From NCBI GenBank assembly GCA_002633005.1, contig NMRA01000138.1, positions 122,001-186,000 on the forward strand: a stretch of DNA of 64,000 nucleotides, in the 5' to 3' direction. Made by a program: the position numbers and the translations under genes. Positions 13,601-28,600 of this stretch are shown in pieces. Under the pieces are notes generated by a model. The model saw nothing but the letters and a program-made list of their open reading frames with translations. It was not told the DNA's origin and made no database searches. Position 1 is the first letter of the stretch, and each line of letters begins with the position of its first letter. The DNA comes from Phoronis australis. Taxonomy: Eukaryota > Phoronida > Phoronidae.

Positions 13601-16600
13601 GAACACGGCATACATATTAATTTCCGTTCAACAAAAAAAACGAAAAGGCAATCTCGGGTGAATCAGTTTTCCAATTCATTTTCTACTGTTGCAAATTATT
13701 CATTGTAGGTGCCCGGACTTTCCCCACACCTACATATGGAGATTTCTATTTGGCGACCCCATTTCTTGCTTGGGGAGCTGGTAATTTTACAAGGTGGTAT
13801 TTGATGAGTTGGCACTATTTTAATCATCCTTGAGCCCTGTGACTGTTTTAGAACAAAGCAGCATAAGTTTGAAAATACCAAAGGTTACACAACATCCTAA
13901 GATAGAATGTATTCACAGCAGCCACACTGCTGTTTACTGAATCAACAGAAACTTATCAAATCCAGATTTAAACAAGAGAAACTAACCTTTGCCTGTCCAA
14001 GTATAACAGATGTTGGCAAACAGATAATTCAACACCTGTGTATATACACAATACTGACACAGAAACAACTAATTACTGTGTATATTAATGCAACACTGCT
14101 AACAAATAAAAACATTCATCTTGCAGAGTAATGGAGTAGTTATCTTGAAGATAATTGAACAGGGAACACCAGCCAGTGGTAACCTCACATACCATCTCAA
14201 CTATGTATAATTTAACAGGGAACACCAGCCAGTGGTAACCTCACATACCATCTCAACTATGTATAATTTAACAGGGACACCAGCCAGTGGTAACCTCACA
14301 TACCATCTCAACTATGTATAATTTAACAGGGACACCAGCCAGTGGTAACCTCACATACCATCTCAACTATGTATAATTTCTGTCTACAAGAGAGTCTGAG
14401 GGTCAAAGGCTAAAAAAGCTGGAAATCATGCCATGCTGCTAGCCATAACTAAGGAAGCACTTGTGAAAACATTAATGCACTGGTTCGATAAGTACTTGAT
14501 ATATGGTATTGACAGAATTAGCAGTGTTTTCAAGACAAAAACTTCTAATGGAACATGTTTAACTAATGCCAAAGATGAAGAGACAGATAAACCCCTGAAT
14601 TATTTAAAATGTCTGATGCATCAACCATAAGATTTTTTCCAGAAACTGTATCAACCTTAATTAACTTGAATTCCCTCACAACAGTGGTGAGTTAACAAAC
14701 ACATTAATTATCGCAAAAAGTAATAAGAATTGTGCTCAATTAAATGCCACAAACTGAAACCATAATAGATATTTTATCAAAGAACATCCTTGAGGCATTT
14801 CTGCAAATCTGTGGCCATAACAAAACCGCAACCAAAATTCTCAAGACTGTAAAAACTAGAATTGATTGAAGATATAACCCAGCACCAAGCGTGGCAATCT
14901 ATGTATGGTGTGTTCATAATTTCCCTTACAGCCTACACCATGGAAATATACAACAAAACAGACCAGCCAGTCAGGCATATCTACAAACACACTGTGCACT
15001 AAATAAGGGATAACAATGAAATAACGGCTCAACACAACAGAGATCAGGTTACTTTCAGTTCCTGTGTTGTATATCAGAACTCCAAAATCTAACGCAAGAG
15101 CACATTTTTGCAATCAACATTCCAAAAACTGAATTTTTGTTAAAACATCAACTTAAGTACGACTTTCCACCATTTAAATATTAATAACATAATGAATACT
15201 TAACATATATACCAACATCCACAACATTCTTCTTAATAAGGCCTAACAGAGAAGTCTTGGTAAAAACCTTCTTAGTTAATTAATATGTCTATCACCATTT
15301 GTATGGTGTGATAAACGGCCTATCAGCTGAGACCAGATAGTTCATTCATTACAAGCAGGATTGCCCAGAATGTCAACAACAAGCATTCACAACTTGACCA
15401 ATGAAGTACACCTTAGGCCACCCACTCAGCAAACAGCACTATGATTACCAGCATTAAGTATCATAAATTAAGGTAATAATTTAGTAAATATTCATACCTA
15501 TTTGACGGTCACATCCCCAATTAACATGAACATTCATGATACATGTCAGACTGTGCTGCACAAGATATTATACAGTTTACACGTCAGCCACCATCAGCTG
15601 AACTCAGGCCGGATACCACGTACATATATTGTAATCAATACACCACTGCTTACAGTCTGGGTCAGGGAATGAGTGGAGTCATCTAGTGGCTGATAGAGAA
15701 ACTAGAAATATTGTGTGGGGACAATTACACCATACAGAACATAGAATAGCAAAGCAAATACATTTCATAGTTGTATTCACTGCTCACTTGAAAAACAAGT
15801 TAACCTTCACAGGTGAGACATACCTTATTCTTGTATAAACTGTTCCCTAAGTGGTCATGTCACAGCTGTTTAGCTGTCAATGTTCAATCTTAAGCAAAGT
15901 GTTTTGGGGTTTACAATAGTTACCACCCTCAATCTAGAGATGTTGCCAGCAACTCAATGATGTAGGGAATCTATACAAACACCATTTTCAAATTGTAGGG
16001 TTGGCAAACACCAATAAACTATGAAACCATCAGCTGCTCAAGAAACCCCTTCAATGTTGTTGTTGCTAATGGAAATAGAATCTCATCGTGATAAGAAACA
16101 TCATGAGACTGGTTTTATGAGAGTAAACGACCTAATTTGATTTTTGTTTTTCAGCCAGCTAAACAGGTCTAAATGTAACTTTAATTGAATTTAGAGAAAA
16201 GACTCTATCAAAAGCACAATTCAAAATCATGCAAGTATAAAATACAAAATTACTGCATCCAGAAAGTACGGATCATATTGTATAAATGAGTGATCACCTA
16301 TTTTATTATTAAGAAGTATCCAAAACAAACTGAAATATGTAGGAAATATATAGGTCAGTTTGTTATGATAACATATGCATCATATAGAATGGCTACGACA
16401 AAATATCTTACCTGGCTTTCTCTATCCTTTCTTGTTCACTCTTCTGCTGTCTCTCCAATTCCAACCTAGAAAATATTAATTATGTGGCCATCTTGTTACA
16501 GAACTTACATAGAACACAAAAAACACAGAGACAATTAATATCACCGCTACGCAGAAGGAAGTAGGCTTAAGTTATTTAAACAAATCAAAACTTACTTAGA

Positions 16601-19600
16601 AATTCAACATACATGTCTTTATCCAAGATCTCCAACAGTCACAAGACAGAATGGTCTTCAGCCAGTTGGGCTTTTACAGGTAGATGCATACACACATTAC
16701 AATAGATTGTGGAATTTTGATCATACAAAACAATGAAACCAACCAATGAAAATGAAGAATGGAAGCTACATTTTCAGCAAACAGGTGTCCTGAATGATGT
16801 ATATTCCACAAATCACAAACCGAGTTCAGAAGCAAGTTGACATGGAATTTGGTATAAAATTGTAAAATAAATTATCCCATCAAAAATACTACACAGCACG
16901 GGCAAACATTATTGTAAATATTTGCTTCATTACTTAAACACTACAGGAGCAAACAGATTTACTTAACCAAATAGGAAAACTTTTACACTCCCAGTCGCAC
17001 TGTAGATCAATGTAAAAACAAACAAGAAAAAAAATGTCGTTTGAGACCAAATCATTGTCCAAGGTATCAGTATTCTCAGGCATGAAAAGCAAGTAATGAC
17101 AACTACTGTCAGTGGATGCACTTGATTGACTCTGCCGGTTTTGCTGGATCAACTGGCTAAGACTTCCGATTGGTTTTCGATACCAACTTTGGGCTTAAAA
17201 ACCAATCAGATGTCTCAGCTGCTTGAAACGGTGGTACTGGCTACATTAATTAAGTGCAGCCAATAACTATCTGAATACCAAGTAAATATCATAGGGCCAA
17301 ATTTACTATGAACTATTTTAATCAAGAGCATTGCTTTTGTTGTGGCGTAATGCCTTGACATTCCTGTAAGAGGTGTAACTTAATGGCATCTTAAAATAAT
17401 GGGAATGCTTTACCAAGACAGAATGCGCACAAATGGAGACATTGCACCCCCTGACAAGTTATGACAGTGATGACAATGAAAATACTGAGATATTATGATC
17501 TTATTACGTATCCTGACATATTGTTTGTAACTTTATGCATCCAGTCTTGCCACAACATGACACTGACCAGAGGTCTACATTCAAAAGAACATTCTAAATT
17601 CAAGAATTGTAACAGCAGCTTGAGTTCACATCACAGTAGCGTAGGAAATTACTAACCCTAGACTTTGCCAAGAAATTTGCGCTCTGAATAACTGGGGTAG
17701 CATCAAGTGATTGAAAAAACTAAGGTCAAAATAAACAATGGCTGTCATAAACAAAACTAGAATCAACAAACACCAACTGATAAATACAAAAATAGATGAA
17801 TTAGTTGTGGTGGAGAACGTATGTAAGTAGACAACTTGAGAAGAATAAGGATAAATTGTTAAGAAACTCCAACAAATTTCTGAGAAATAATAACCGCTGA
17901 CCAGCTCACCTGATGTCCGGTAGTGAGGAACTTGGAGTAAAAAATAACAATGAGCTAAGTGGAATATTTGATGTTCTTACATATGTGGAATTTCTTACGA
18001 TTTTATAGCACAGATCAGATGTCTTATTAGACAGTGTAAGCCATCAAAAGCCTCGATTAAATTTAGGTTTACTCGTTTATTCTGATCCATAAAGGAGAAA
18101 TCTTTTTTCAAAATATTTGAAGAAGGACAGTCTCATCTCTGCTGAGCACACTACACTCCATGAGGGTCCTCAACAGGTTCACATGTCATTCACCCTATTA
18201 CATAAACTCAAGTTAAGACCGAGCGCGAAGGAGGCGACATAGTGTAAAGTCCATTAGTCAAAATATTATTTCAACACCCCCACAAGTGAAAACCAGTAGA
18301 CCAGATCTCAATGACCTTTCAGTCCTTGTAACACTCAAGAAAGACAAGATGAAGCATCTAACTCACCCAGGATTGAACATGATGAGCGGAGACATAGCTG
18401 TAGGTGAAGGAGACTCCGGGTCAGTTGGACCATTTAGCGGGAGCGAGCCTGCACTGAGGGTGCGTGCCAGAGATTTGTGAAGCATGTGCACATTATCTTC
18501 TGTCAGGTCACCCGCGTTTAATGACTGTCGGTGACGCCGTAATTTTGCAGCCTCAGCGGGGTTGTTGAAACGGAACATGTTGAGCCGACCGATCAGTATA
18601 ACATCTCCTGAAAACCCAGAACAAAAACTGCATTAGTTGAAGCAGATGGCGTAGGTTCATGAACATTATGGGGAAAAGTCGTGAAGATCAAAGGAAAACT
18701 TACAGAAGCACACCACAGACTTTTCACAAAAACAAAAGTGAAGCAGATGAGGGTGTATAGTTGTTACTGATCTACTCAGACAAAGATAGCATCAAAGGGA
18801 ATGGTAATATGTTAGCTTCACTATGCAGTTTTATTGAAAAGGATGAGAAAGTTTTTAATCAGACTTTGTTTTGTTCATTTTTTAAACAGCGATCCAAAGC
18901 TGCATTTGATTAAATTTCGCCCCGGTACTACTGACTTGAGTCCAGTAGTGGCATTGTTTTCAGTACGCAATGTCTTACCAAGCACACATTGCAGTGAGTG
19001 TAACTAGTACTACTTCAAATGGCCATCAACACACAGCCTAACGAACAAGTTGACAACAGTTTTATAACAGTAAGTGGTTGAAATCAAAAGTTCATGTTTA
19101 ACAAAGGTTGGGTTTACACCAGCTTTGATGTTATTTAATGCGGGCAACTTAGTCTCTTATCTATTTAAACATTTACTAGTGACGCTCGTCAATTGCTAAC
19201 ACTTACCCTGAGTGAGTCGCGTCGGCTGCGTCACGTCTGTTCCATTCACTGCACACGGTGCCCCCTGGTTGGGATACAATGTAACAATACCCGATCGGTT
19301 CTTGATAGTACAATGCTCAGGGAGAATGTAAGGTCCATTCAACACAATGTCTTGCTCAGTAGTGCTATCCTCCGTACCAACTCGTGTCCTGCCCTCCTAC
19401 AAAATGTAAATCACAAGTTTTTATCCAGAAATGCGATGATAGCCGTGCTTGCAAGATAGTCATTCACGACTGTCTTTGTGTTTCAGAATGTGACAAAATG
19501 CACAGAACTGAGAAAAATACCAGTCACAGTGTTTAAAAATGCATGCAAAATATTGATACTCTGCATTTGGGAGTAAAACCATGCTTTTCCCCCAATAGAT

Positions 19601-22600
19601 AGACTCGTACACACATGCCCATTGGTTCTGAGTTACTCTAGGTGCAGTACCTCCAGCTGTAGTGTTCAAAGAGTCTGGCATACAGAGGTTTTGGATACAG
19701 TCACAGGATTTGACCAACAGCTGTAGTGTTTACAGATAGGGACAGTACAAGATATTCTTGTAAGCCATTTGCGTGTGGAAATATCTCAACAAGAACATGT
19801 CCGACAAAAAATAATGCAAACCCGTTTCCTGATATATAACACTAAGAAAATACATTAAATTACAATTAAAAGCTATCTAAACATACTCATATGACTTTAT
19901 CATTTTAGTGGTCCTTTGACATTTACATTGCCTATCATAATCTTACATTTAATGCGTAGTTTGGACATAAAATTTACGACTTAATGAATAATACGTCTCA
20001 TTTGATTGTGCTGAAAATGGAGCCAAATGAAATGAACAACTTTTTGAATTATAAACTGCCAAACAAACAAAGCAGCTACGTACTAGCCTTCTGTCAAAAA
20101 CAACTTTTGCCTTAGACTACTTCCCATTGTTTGTAAAACTGGTCTCAACTTGTTCCTAACTCAGATTGTTGCACAGGACCAAGGCTCAATCAGTTGGTAT
20201 AAGCCTCTGTGTCATTTAATGTGTCAAAAGAAATATGTCTGACCAAATAGGTTGGTTCCATTAGTGAAGGTTAGAGTAAAAGTTAGTGCAGTGGCCACAA
20301 TGCTTTTAGCCCATAAAGTAACCAGCCAGGTCCAGCCTACTTAACGAGCATACTTAGCTTAGTTTGACAAAACTTGTTCAAGTTTAATCATTTATTTCCC
20401 CAAGCTTCCTTGCTTCTGTAGTAACCAATAATCAGTGGATCAGCTTGAAAGTGGACAAATCAGGCTTTACAAAAACATTTAATAAGCTTGTTGGATCATT
20501 CACCCTTTTAACATCTAATTCCAAGCTTGGGCAACCGTGCCTCTTGAATAAGACTGCTGGTCAGTAAAATAATTCAAGCTTACAAAAAGTGAATTCCCAT
20601 CACCAAATAAAACTTTTTCTCACCAACTGGAGATCAAAATTAACAGACCATGCATGACCTGACATATGCCAGTAAGGTATTCAGGCTCAGACCATGACCT
20701 GACACATGCCAGTAAGGTATTCAGGCTCAGACCATGGCCTGACATATGCTAGAAAGGTATTCGGGCTCAGACCATGACCTGACATATGCCAGCAAGGTAT
20801 TCAGGCTCAGACCATGACCTGACGTATGCCATCAAGGTATTCAGGCTCAGACCATGACCTGACATATGCCAGGAAGGTATTCAGGCTCAGACCATGACCT
20901 GACAAATACCAGCAAGGTCTTCAGGCTCTGAGTTGAATGTTGAATTAAGCTTGAGTAACATCGCCCAATCTTGAATAATATTATCCACGCTTAAAAAAGG
21001 TTGTGTACATTTTATCTTTAATAATCTTGCCAGTTAAGATGACAATTACCAGGCTTCATGAATTTAATGTTGTAGTTTCAACCATGACCTGAAAGTTGTT
21101 TCCAAGAGCTCACTTTTAATCGAATTAAGGAACAATTCAAGATTAATTTCACAACTGTAAAAGGTCTAAATCAAAACAGGTTCACAGCAACTTTAGATTG
21201 GCTGTAGAAAATGTTTTCCTTACACTGTATATCAGGCTAGGATGCTCTGTCAAGTAGAAAATTCCGCTGGTCTTGAGAACAACTGCTCAATAAGACAGGC
21301 AACTGAAGCCAACCCAAGACCCCAAAAGGGTGACCCCAAAGTTACAACCACAAAAACCTTGCACATTTATGTATGAATGATGTTACATTTCCTGACCACA
21401 TACATTATCAATACCTTGAAGTAGTATATTCTTTAACCACTAAGACACACTTGTGTATAGATAATAACCTCATGAAAGATATCTATACCTTGAGATGATA
21501 CATGATAATGCCAGTACTCAGTATGTCATCATCCATGCCAATCAGGTGAGGTAGTTCCGAGTCGACAATGACCCCCATGGAGCTCGAACGTCGACCCATG
21601 TGTCGACTAATTCGCATATCTGACTCGCGCATTATGTTATGAGCCTCCTGCCATTTACCAATCCAATGTTCCATAAGATTCTTCGCCTGTAAATCAAATG
21701 CTTTACTAAAATGCAGAAAACCTCACATCAGTTGGTGTCACTTCTTTGAATGCTTCTGCCAGACACAACTTTCTAAGGAAATTCACATCAAATCAGTTTT
21801 TATTTCATCAAGAAATGACCTCTTGTTTGGTCATATAAGTCTATGCAAAACACTGGCTTTCAAATCAATATGCCAACGATGTAGTTATTGCAGACTGTTT
21901 TGCTTTGTATCATGAGATTCCATGAGGATAGTGGCGCAATAATAATTGATTCTTAATCCCATAAGTGCAATCAAAACTTGATAGTTATAAATAGGACTAT
22001 GCCCTCAACTGAGCGAGTAACCAAGACAAAGAACTACAAAACAAATGACATCCAAAGCAACACTAAAAATTTGTCAATTTGAGATAAAACTAATTGCCAA
22101 CAAAATGCCAGTTTGGCTTAATACACTGTTACAGATGCTCACGTTTTTACCAATGTTCAAAAGGGATAGATGTGCAAAAGTAGAGTGGGAAATAAACTCA
22201 CCTAACTTATACTTATTAAGATATCTGACATTGAAATTCTACTTTTATGTCATATTGTGTTCTTAACTGAAGACTTTTTTACCATAGGAGGTTGCTTAGT
22301 GTTAGACAGCGAACAGTCTCTTAGGGAACTTCTACATTACTAACAGTTCCCCGCAAATTTCTCACGTTTTCATTTTGCCAGTCGGCGATACATGATTTCC
22401 TTTGCATGCACCCAATGAACACAAACTTGCATTCTAAACCTACTTTTTCTTCATTCTCCTCCAACTTCTCAGCAATGTATGTCCCAGCCTCAGTTAGGTT
22501 AGACATTGATCCCACCTGCAAGAACATAAACACCAGAGCGTAATGGAGCAGAGATTTGATAGTTTAAGACTTGTACTTTAGGATGAAAAACTAAAACGGC

Positions 22601-25600
22601 AACTAAAATGATGAGTATCCGAGTGAATTAGGCACAACTCTATGGATCCAAAAATATTTCAAAGGGACAAATCTGGAAATTTGACCATATAAGAGGCCAC
22701 TAAAGCACATTATTTCAAGGAACAAACTTTATTTAGAAGAAGAATGAAAAGCATTGAAACGTGCCCTCGACAGCACTGCAAGTGGTATGCATCAACTATA
22801 ATAAAATGTCCACAACGGGGCGCTGAAAACACAAAACTTTTCTAAAAATGGGAAGATATCGAAGTATCCCTAATACAAACGTATTTATTTAATTTTATGA
22901 AAATCCATCAATTAACTCCAGAGATACAGAAGCAAATATAAAAAAATAGAATTGTCCCTAAAAGGCTAAAATAAAAGCTGTTGGATCCTCTCGAAAGAAG
23001 TCATCTATTGTCCCGTTCATAGGAATGCAGTTGACAAATTTCACAAAGATGCTGGAAATACAGCCGTGCCGCACCATAGTACTCAGACATGTTCAAATCA
23101 ACGCCAGCCATAGCCTCCTCATCCAGAACACATGATATTGTGCCAATTTTCATAATCATACTTTGATCAGTTTGACACAGATAGAGAGGTGGATGACAAA
23201 AACAAAACACGTTAATAACGGCCACTCACTGGCACAGAATACATGAAATCCATCTGAAAATGACAAGGCATAGTCGTCTTCTTACTAGAAACCTATTTGT
23301 CAAATTTCATAAAAATCTGTCAAGGAATTCTGAAGATACAAAGATGAACGTAAAAAACTAAAATTAACACAACATCCGTCCAGAAGTCATCATCCATTAT
23401 CACATTTATGGTAATGAAAAACACTTGCCAAATTTCACACAAAGACCCTGCAAGGGGTTAAGGAGATACAGCCACAAAAAAAACAAAAAACAAAATTGCC
23501 AACAGGGGATGCCAACGTAGTCGGACTGAAAGTCTTTGTCATTTCCAACTTTCAGGAAAATCCTCCTAGGGATTTTGGAGATACAGCAGCAGATGCCAAA
23601 CATTCGGACAGAGATGACAGCATGCGACCACATACTATATGTGGTCACATAAAGCTGAGTCCGAGAAATTGCCTGAAAAAAATTTTCCATCACAAACCTT
23701 GAGACTGTAGACATTGTTCTACCAACAAATAATATCCAACAAACATAATCTGCCAATCACGGACACTGTACACAAGTAAACCTTAGAACAGACAAATAGA
23801 ACCCATTCGCTTGCAAGCTTGGCATGACATAAGCCTCACATGTTAGTCGCGTATTGAGTTGATAGTAAAAACAGCGCGTTTTTGGACAAAGCAAGTGAAA
23901 AATAACAGATATAACGGATACGAGTAACCAGGGCTCTGTGCTGGGTTGCATAAAACTGTCCCACATAGGGACTCAACTAAGTTCCCTAAATCGTTTGCCT
24001 GTTTGTGTCTGTTTACTCACAGATTTAATCTTTTTCTATCATTTCATCCTTATTATGAGATCCTCTTTGACTTATAGTATTTTCTAATAATATAACTAAA
24101 AACTGAGCCCTGAATTCAATGAAAATATATATGGACTCAGTCTTTAATGTAGGGGAGTTGCATGAAAAGGTCCTTATATATGTTTGATAATATTGAGAAT
24201 TCAGCGTTTAGTTCAATCTCGATTTGTTTCAAATCCAAAAAATGGCTTAGTAATGAAACTAAAACTGCATAAGAAAGGACATCGTTTTCACAAGTCCACA
24301 AATACGTAGAAGATTTAGGTAATTTACTCGAGTCCCTATTTGGGACTGTTTCATCCAACCGGGCACTGGTACGTAAAAGCTATCTGATGAATAACAAAGA
24401 TGGCATCACGCCTTCACGTGTCACTCCACACTTGACAAACAAACAGTGCTGATGAAGTCATGTACCAACTGAACCTATCCTGCAGATAACTTAAGTTTTA
24501 TGCAACTAAGAACTGACGTCACAAAACTAGAAATTGCAATGTTCAATAGACTGTGAAGTGTTTAATCCTGGGGGCTTCCTCATAGGGCTGTCAACTGAGG
24601 TAGGTATTAAGCAATTTCAGGTATCATCACAGGAAGGCATTTTACTCTCATGTATCCTCTCAAATGAATTGACCAGATAATGCATTCATTTTGAATTTTG
24701 AATGTGAAGCACCACACCCTACCCCTAGGATTTTAATACCAACTTGACAAAGCCGCGTTAAGCTAACCAGCTTTATCACCAGAACTGACCAACACAGAAG
24801 TGAGAAGAGCTACACTAAATACTACACTACTGAAAGAAAGGAAAAGTTAGCGTTAGATGTATCTCATGCATTTTGGTTGGGAGACGGCAAAGTGCATAAA
24901 TGCAAATTAATGGAGAACATAAACTTGTTAATAAGTTGCAATCAAAAACAAAGCTGCTATCTCTCAATTGCTGGATGAATATGTAAATTCTAATGCATAC
25001 CTCGTGACTATTCAGAGAACTGCAGGTCTCAGCCTTACATTTGAAATGGATACATTTAGCTCAAATTGCACTTCACCTCCACACAGTGCAAATATTACAT
25101 ATAAACCAGACTTTGGAGAAATTTATTTTAAGTTTTCAAATTGTTTGCAAAACTCACAATTTCAGAACGTGGCAAAAATATTGAAACTGTCGCATGTTCT
25201 CGGGATTTTCATCTTCATTTTAGGTAGTTGTTGCTACTACTGAACGCAGAATACGAGAAGTTATCTCCCATTGCTTGTAGCCAAATTCAATTTACGTATT
25301 CACCGATTAGATGAGATACAGCTGCTTTAACACAAAATCATTAATTAACAGAAAATGGTGATACACATGCTTGTAAACATAATGCAGGGTCTGGGGCCAC
25401 AAACCTGTATTTCCCTACTATACATTTTGTTTCTACAGGGCATGAGGAATAGGATTTCATTTTGAAGTGTATGACGCTGAAATTGAGAACACATTAGCAT
25501 ATGAGTGAATTATGACAAGAGGTCAAAGGTTAACCAGCGCGACCGTAAAGACTACAATTATAACGCAATGCGCATGATACCTAAAGTAACTTGATGTGTC

Positions 25601-28600
25601 AGTTGATTTGTTAATATTTTAGTACTATCTAAGGTTCTGTACACTTAAAAATCTTGACCACACAAAACCAAGATCAGACTGCATTTACTGTGCCAGAGTT
25701 CACCTTTGAACGTATTTTTGCAACCGTGATGCAATTTTACTGTGACGCATATAAAGTTCACAGTACATGAATGTCACTTGGATGGCATTGAAGCACTTGT
25801 CAGTACCTTCCACTGCTAGCAATTAAAAACAAGCTCTTATCTCTAGGCTACTACATACAGAGAGACGGAAATTCAACTTTTAATCAAATCAGTGGTATGT
25901 AGTTATAATTTGGAATTGAGCCATATTCATTTCCTGCTGACCCCTAACCCCAAACGTAACTTGATGATCACACATTTTTAAGCCATGTGGCCTGTGGGCA
26001 AGCCATGTGGCCTGAGGGCAAGCCATGTGGCCTGTGGGCAAGCCATGTGGCCTGTGGGCACGTGACTTTCTCAAACAAATTTGAACTCTGACACCCATTA
26101 CACAATAAATTCTCAGGAATTTAGGACACTACATGGAGGAAAAGTGATATTTCAATTTCTTGTGTTTTCCAGAAAAGATACGAAGCTCAAATGTTTTGTG
26201 TTCAAGTTGTGTACCATAGATACCACCAGACAACATTTTGAAAATTGTGGGGCATTCGCGTTAAAAACTCTTGAAAATGCAGAAAAAAACAAAAGGTTTT
26301 TGTCTGTGATTGGTGAGATTTTAAAGCAACACAAATCATTTTCCCTCAAGGAATGAAATATCCCCAAGAGAACTAAATAAGTTGACCAGTAATAACTTAT
26401 GTAGTTTTCAATAACGGATATTAATTTAAATGTGAAAAACAGAAAACTGTTGAAGATTTTGAAGGGTCTATCAGTAAAGACTATATGCTAGACAACACCA
26501 CAAGGCTACAACTATCATTCTCTACAACACAACAATGGGTAAAGAAAGTCAAAGGAAGCATACCAACTAAAAGTGAGACGAAAAATGATGTTGAAAACAA
26601 GGACATTACCAGAAATACATTTGCAGAAAGACAGAAGGAAAAGTACACAACTTAAATAAGAACAAATTTAAAACTTTTCAGGAAACTTGCATGGTGAACT
26701 TCGTTAATGCCTGAACAACCTAACGAAATATTTAAACTATGTTACATGGGATAAGTTGAGAACAGGAGCCAAGCAAAGACTCTAACTAAACTGCCTGACT
26801 TACCATTTGAGCCTGAGATAGTAGCATTTTAAGAGTCTGGATCTCTGTACGTAGTTCACGAATAATTGTGACATTAGAATCCTGCAAAAATAATTACGAC
26901 ATACATAAGGAATCCGAACTTTCCTGGGATAATTTCACAACATAACCAAGCCATGATCACAAAAGTGAGTGCAAGAAGTTAGAAGAAAACGTGTATCCCA
27001 TAATCAAGGTGAAGTTACTGTAACATTTCAAGGGGAAAGCTCTTCCTATGTGTGGCTTAAACAAGAAATATGCCAGTAATCTCTCATAACTTTTTCCAAA
27101 TTTGTTTCACAGGAAAAAATTACTTTCTTCAGCGTTAAGGAATCATTAAGAGATGACCAATGATTGAAATAAAGTGACCCAAAAGTGACCCAAAAGTGAC
27201 ACAATTTCCTTGTCAAAACTGGTAGCTTTTGACAGCCCTTTTTACTTGCTGAGGACTTGAATTCTCTATTTCACAATGGAAATTGTTTTCTATCATGGAA
27301 CGGAATGGTTTGAAAAATTTGGAATTACTAAGCAATGTTCTGTAGACTGGAAAAACTCAGAACGAAAATTGTTAATTACATGAATTCCATAATTCAACAT
27401 TTCAACCTCACTGATCAAATACTTCAGTGACTGCCATTTTACTAGGGTACACTAGTAGTGTCCTGCAAAACATTTGCTGCTCACTCAGGTAAATTTGCGT
27501 GGTCTTGCATTTTTGTGAGGTTCTTGCGTCTACGCAACGCGGCCCAGGTTTACAATTTATCTCGAGGGTAGTGAAAAGGGCATATCTCCACAAATCTGTT
27601 TGAGATCATTAGTAACTTTATCGACAAGTCTGTGTACACAACCAAATACCTCCAAATACTAAAATTTAAATCAAAGTGACTATTTTCTTAAAAGTAGACA
27701 GCACAAGCAGTTTAATTTTTAACTGGATATCAAGCTGCCATTGATTGGGTCACATGACCAAGACCTTATAGGGTAAAACTTGTTTAAAGAAATGATGTTT
27801 TATGCAAAATTTAGTTATTTTACAATAAACATTAGTACCAAAATATTCGATACAAAAAGTGCAAGAGGTTAAAAACAATCCCTAAAAGGTGAGAGGACAG
27901 TTCAAAATCATAGCATTAAGCAAGTGTTGTTGAACACTACTCTAGCAGCAACAGCACTTGCTTAAAAGAAAATTTGCTGCCAACATACATTCAAGTCTGT
28001 CTTAAGTATCTGAAACTTTCATTTGAACACGATCAGCCATTTCTAAGATTTGGAGCTCTAAGGTTTTTGACATTTTTTGTGGTTACCCAAAACCTTAAAG
28101 AATGAACATTTAAAAGAAGCCAACATTCTAGTTTTCAGTCAGAAGATATCTAATTAGTTGAAGGTTTACCTCGTTAACAGTGGGCCTGTTGATGATCGTC
28201 TTTGCCCGAGTGGCGTAGCGTAGTGTGTTGAGAGTCTCATTATAATAAATACTGGACGGAGTTATGGCTACAAAAACAAGCACTTAAATTAAACTGAATT
28301 TCTTTAAAGTATCACTATGCTTAACATTCACAAAATTTATTTCCATTCTATTAAGGTCAGAAAAAACTTTTCTATTTGCATTTATACAATAGTGCAGAAC
28401 AGAAATTAAAAATTGCAAATATTGAACATTTCAATTTACGAGACAGGATTTATCAAAATCCCTCACTTCAGGTGAATCTCAAAATGTATAATACTGCAAT
28501 TCTTTTTTGTTAGTTTCAGGGCAAAGTAAGAACACAAAATGAATTCTACTCAGACTAATGCTATTTCATACAATCTTGTCAAACACTATAATTCTTTACT

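Larger units (their letters stand above)
9739..16411. other. 6.7-kb intron between E14 and E15
   Basis: No coding exon is needed for phase continuity and none is recognised. Tandem repeats are present at 12035-12095 (26-bp unit, two copies) and 14157-14379 (56-bp unit, four copies). The rest is AT-rich sequence without recognisable features. Confidence 0.6.
22516..26803. other. 4.3-kb intron between E9 and E10
   Basis: No coding sequence is recognised. It contains a degenerate array of roughly 110-230 bp units (22890-23600) and a four-copy 20-bp minisatellite (25980-26060). Several open frames of 60-116 codons lie on either strand, but none shows a familiar motif or coding-like splice context. 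Confidence 0.6.

Noticed and set aside
20653-20930. CRISPR-like direct repeats
   Set aside because: Units are contiguous without unique spacers, lie in an animal intron and have no cas genes; this is a minisatellite. The same applies to 14157-14379 and 37011-37223.
25889-26098. Minus-strand open frame with [11 protein letters not shown] repeats
   Set aside because: It is a by-product of the 20-bp minisatellite at 25980-26060.
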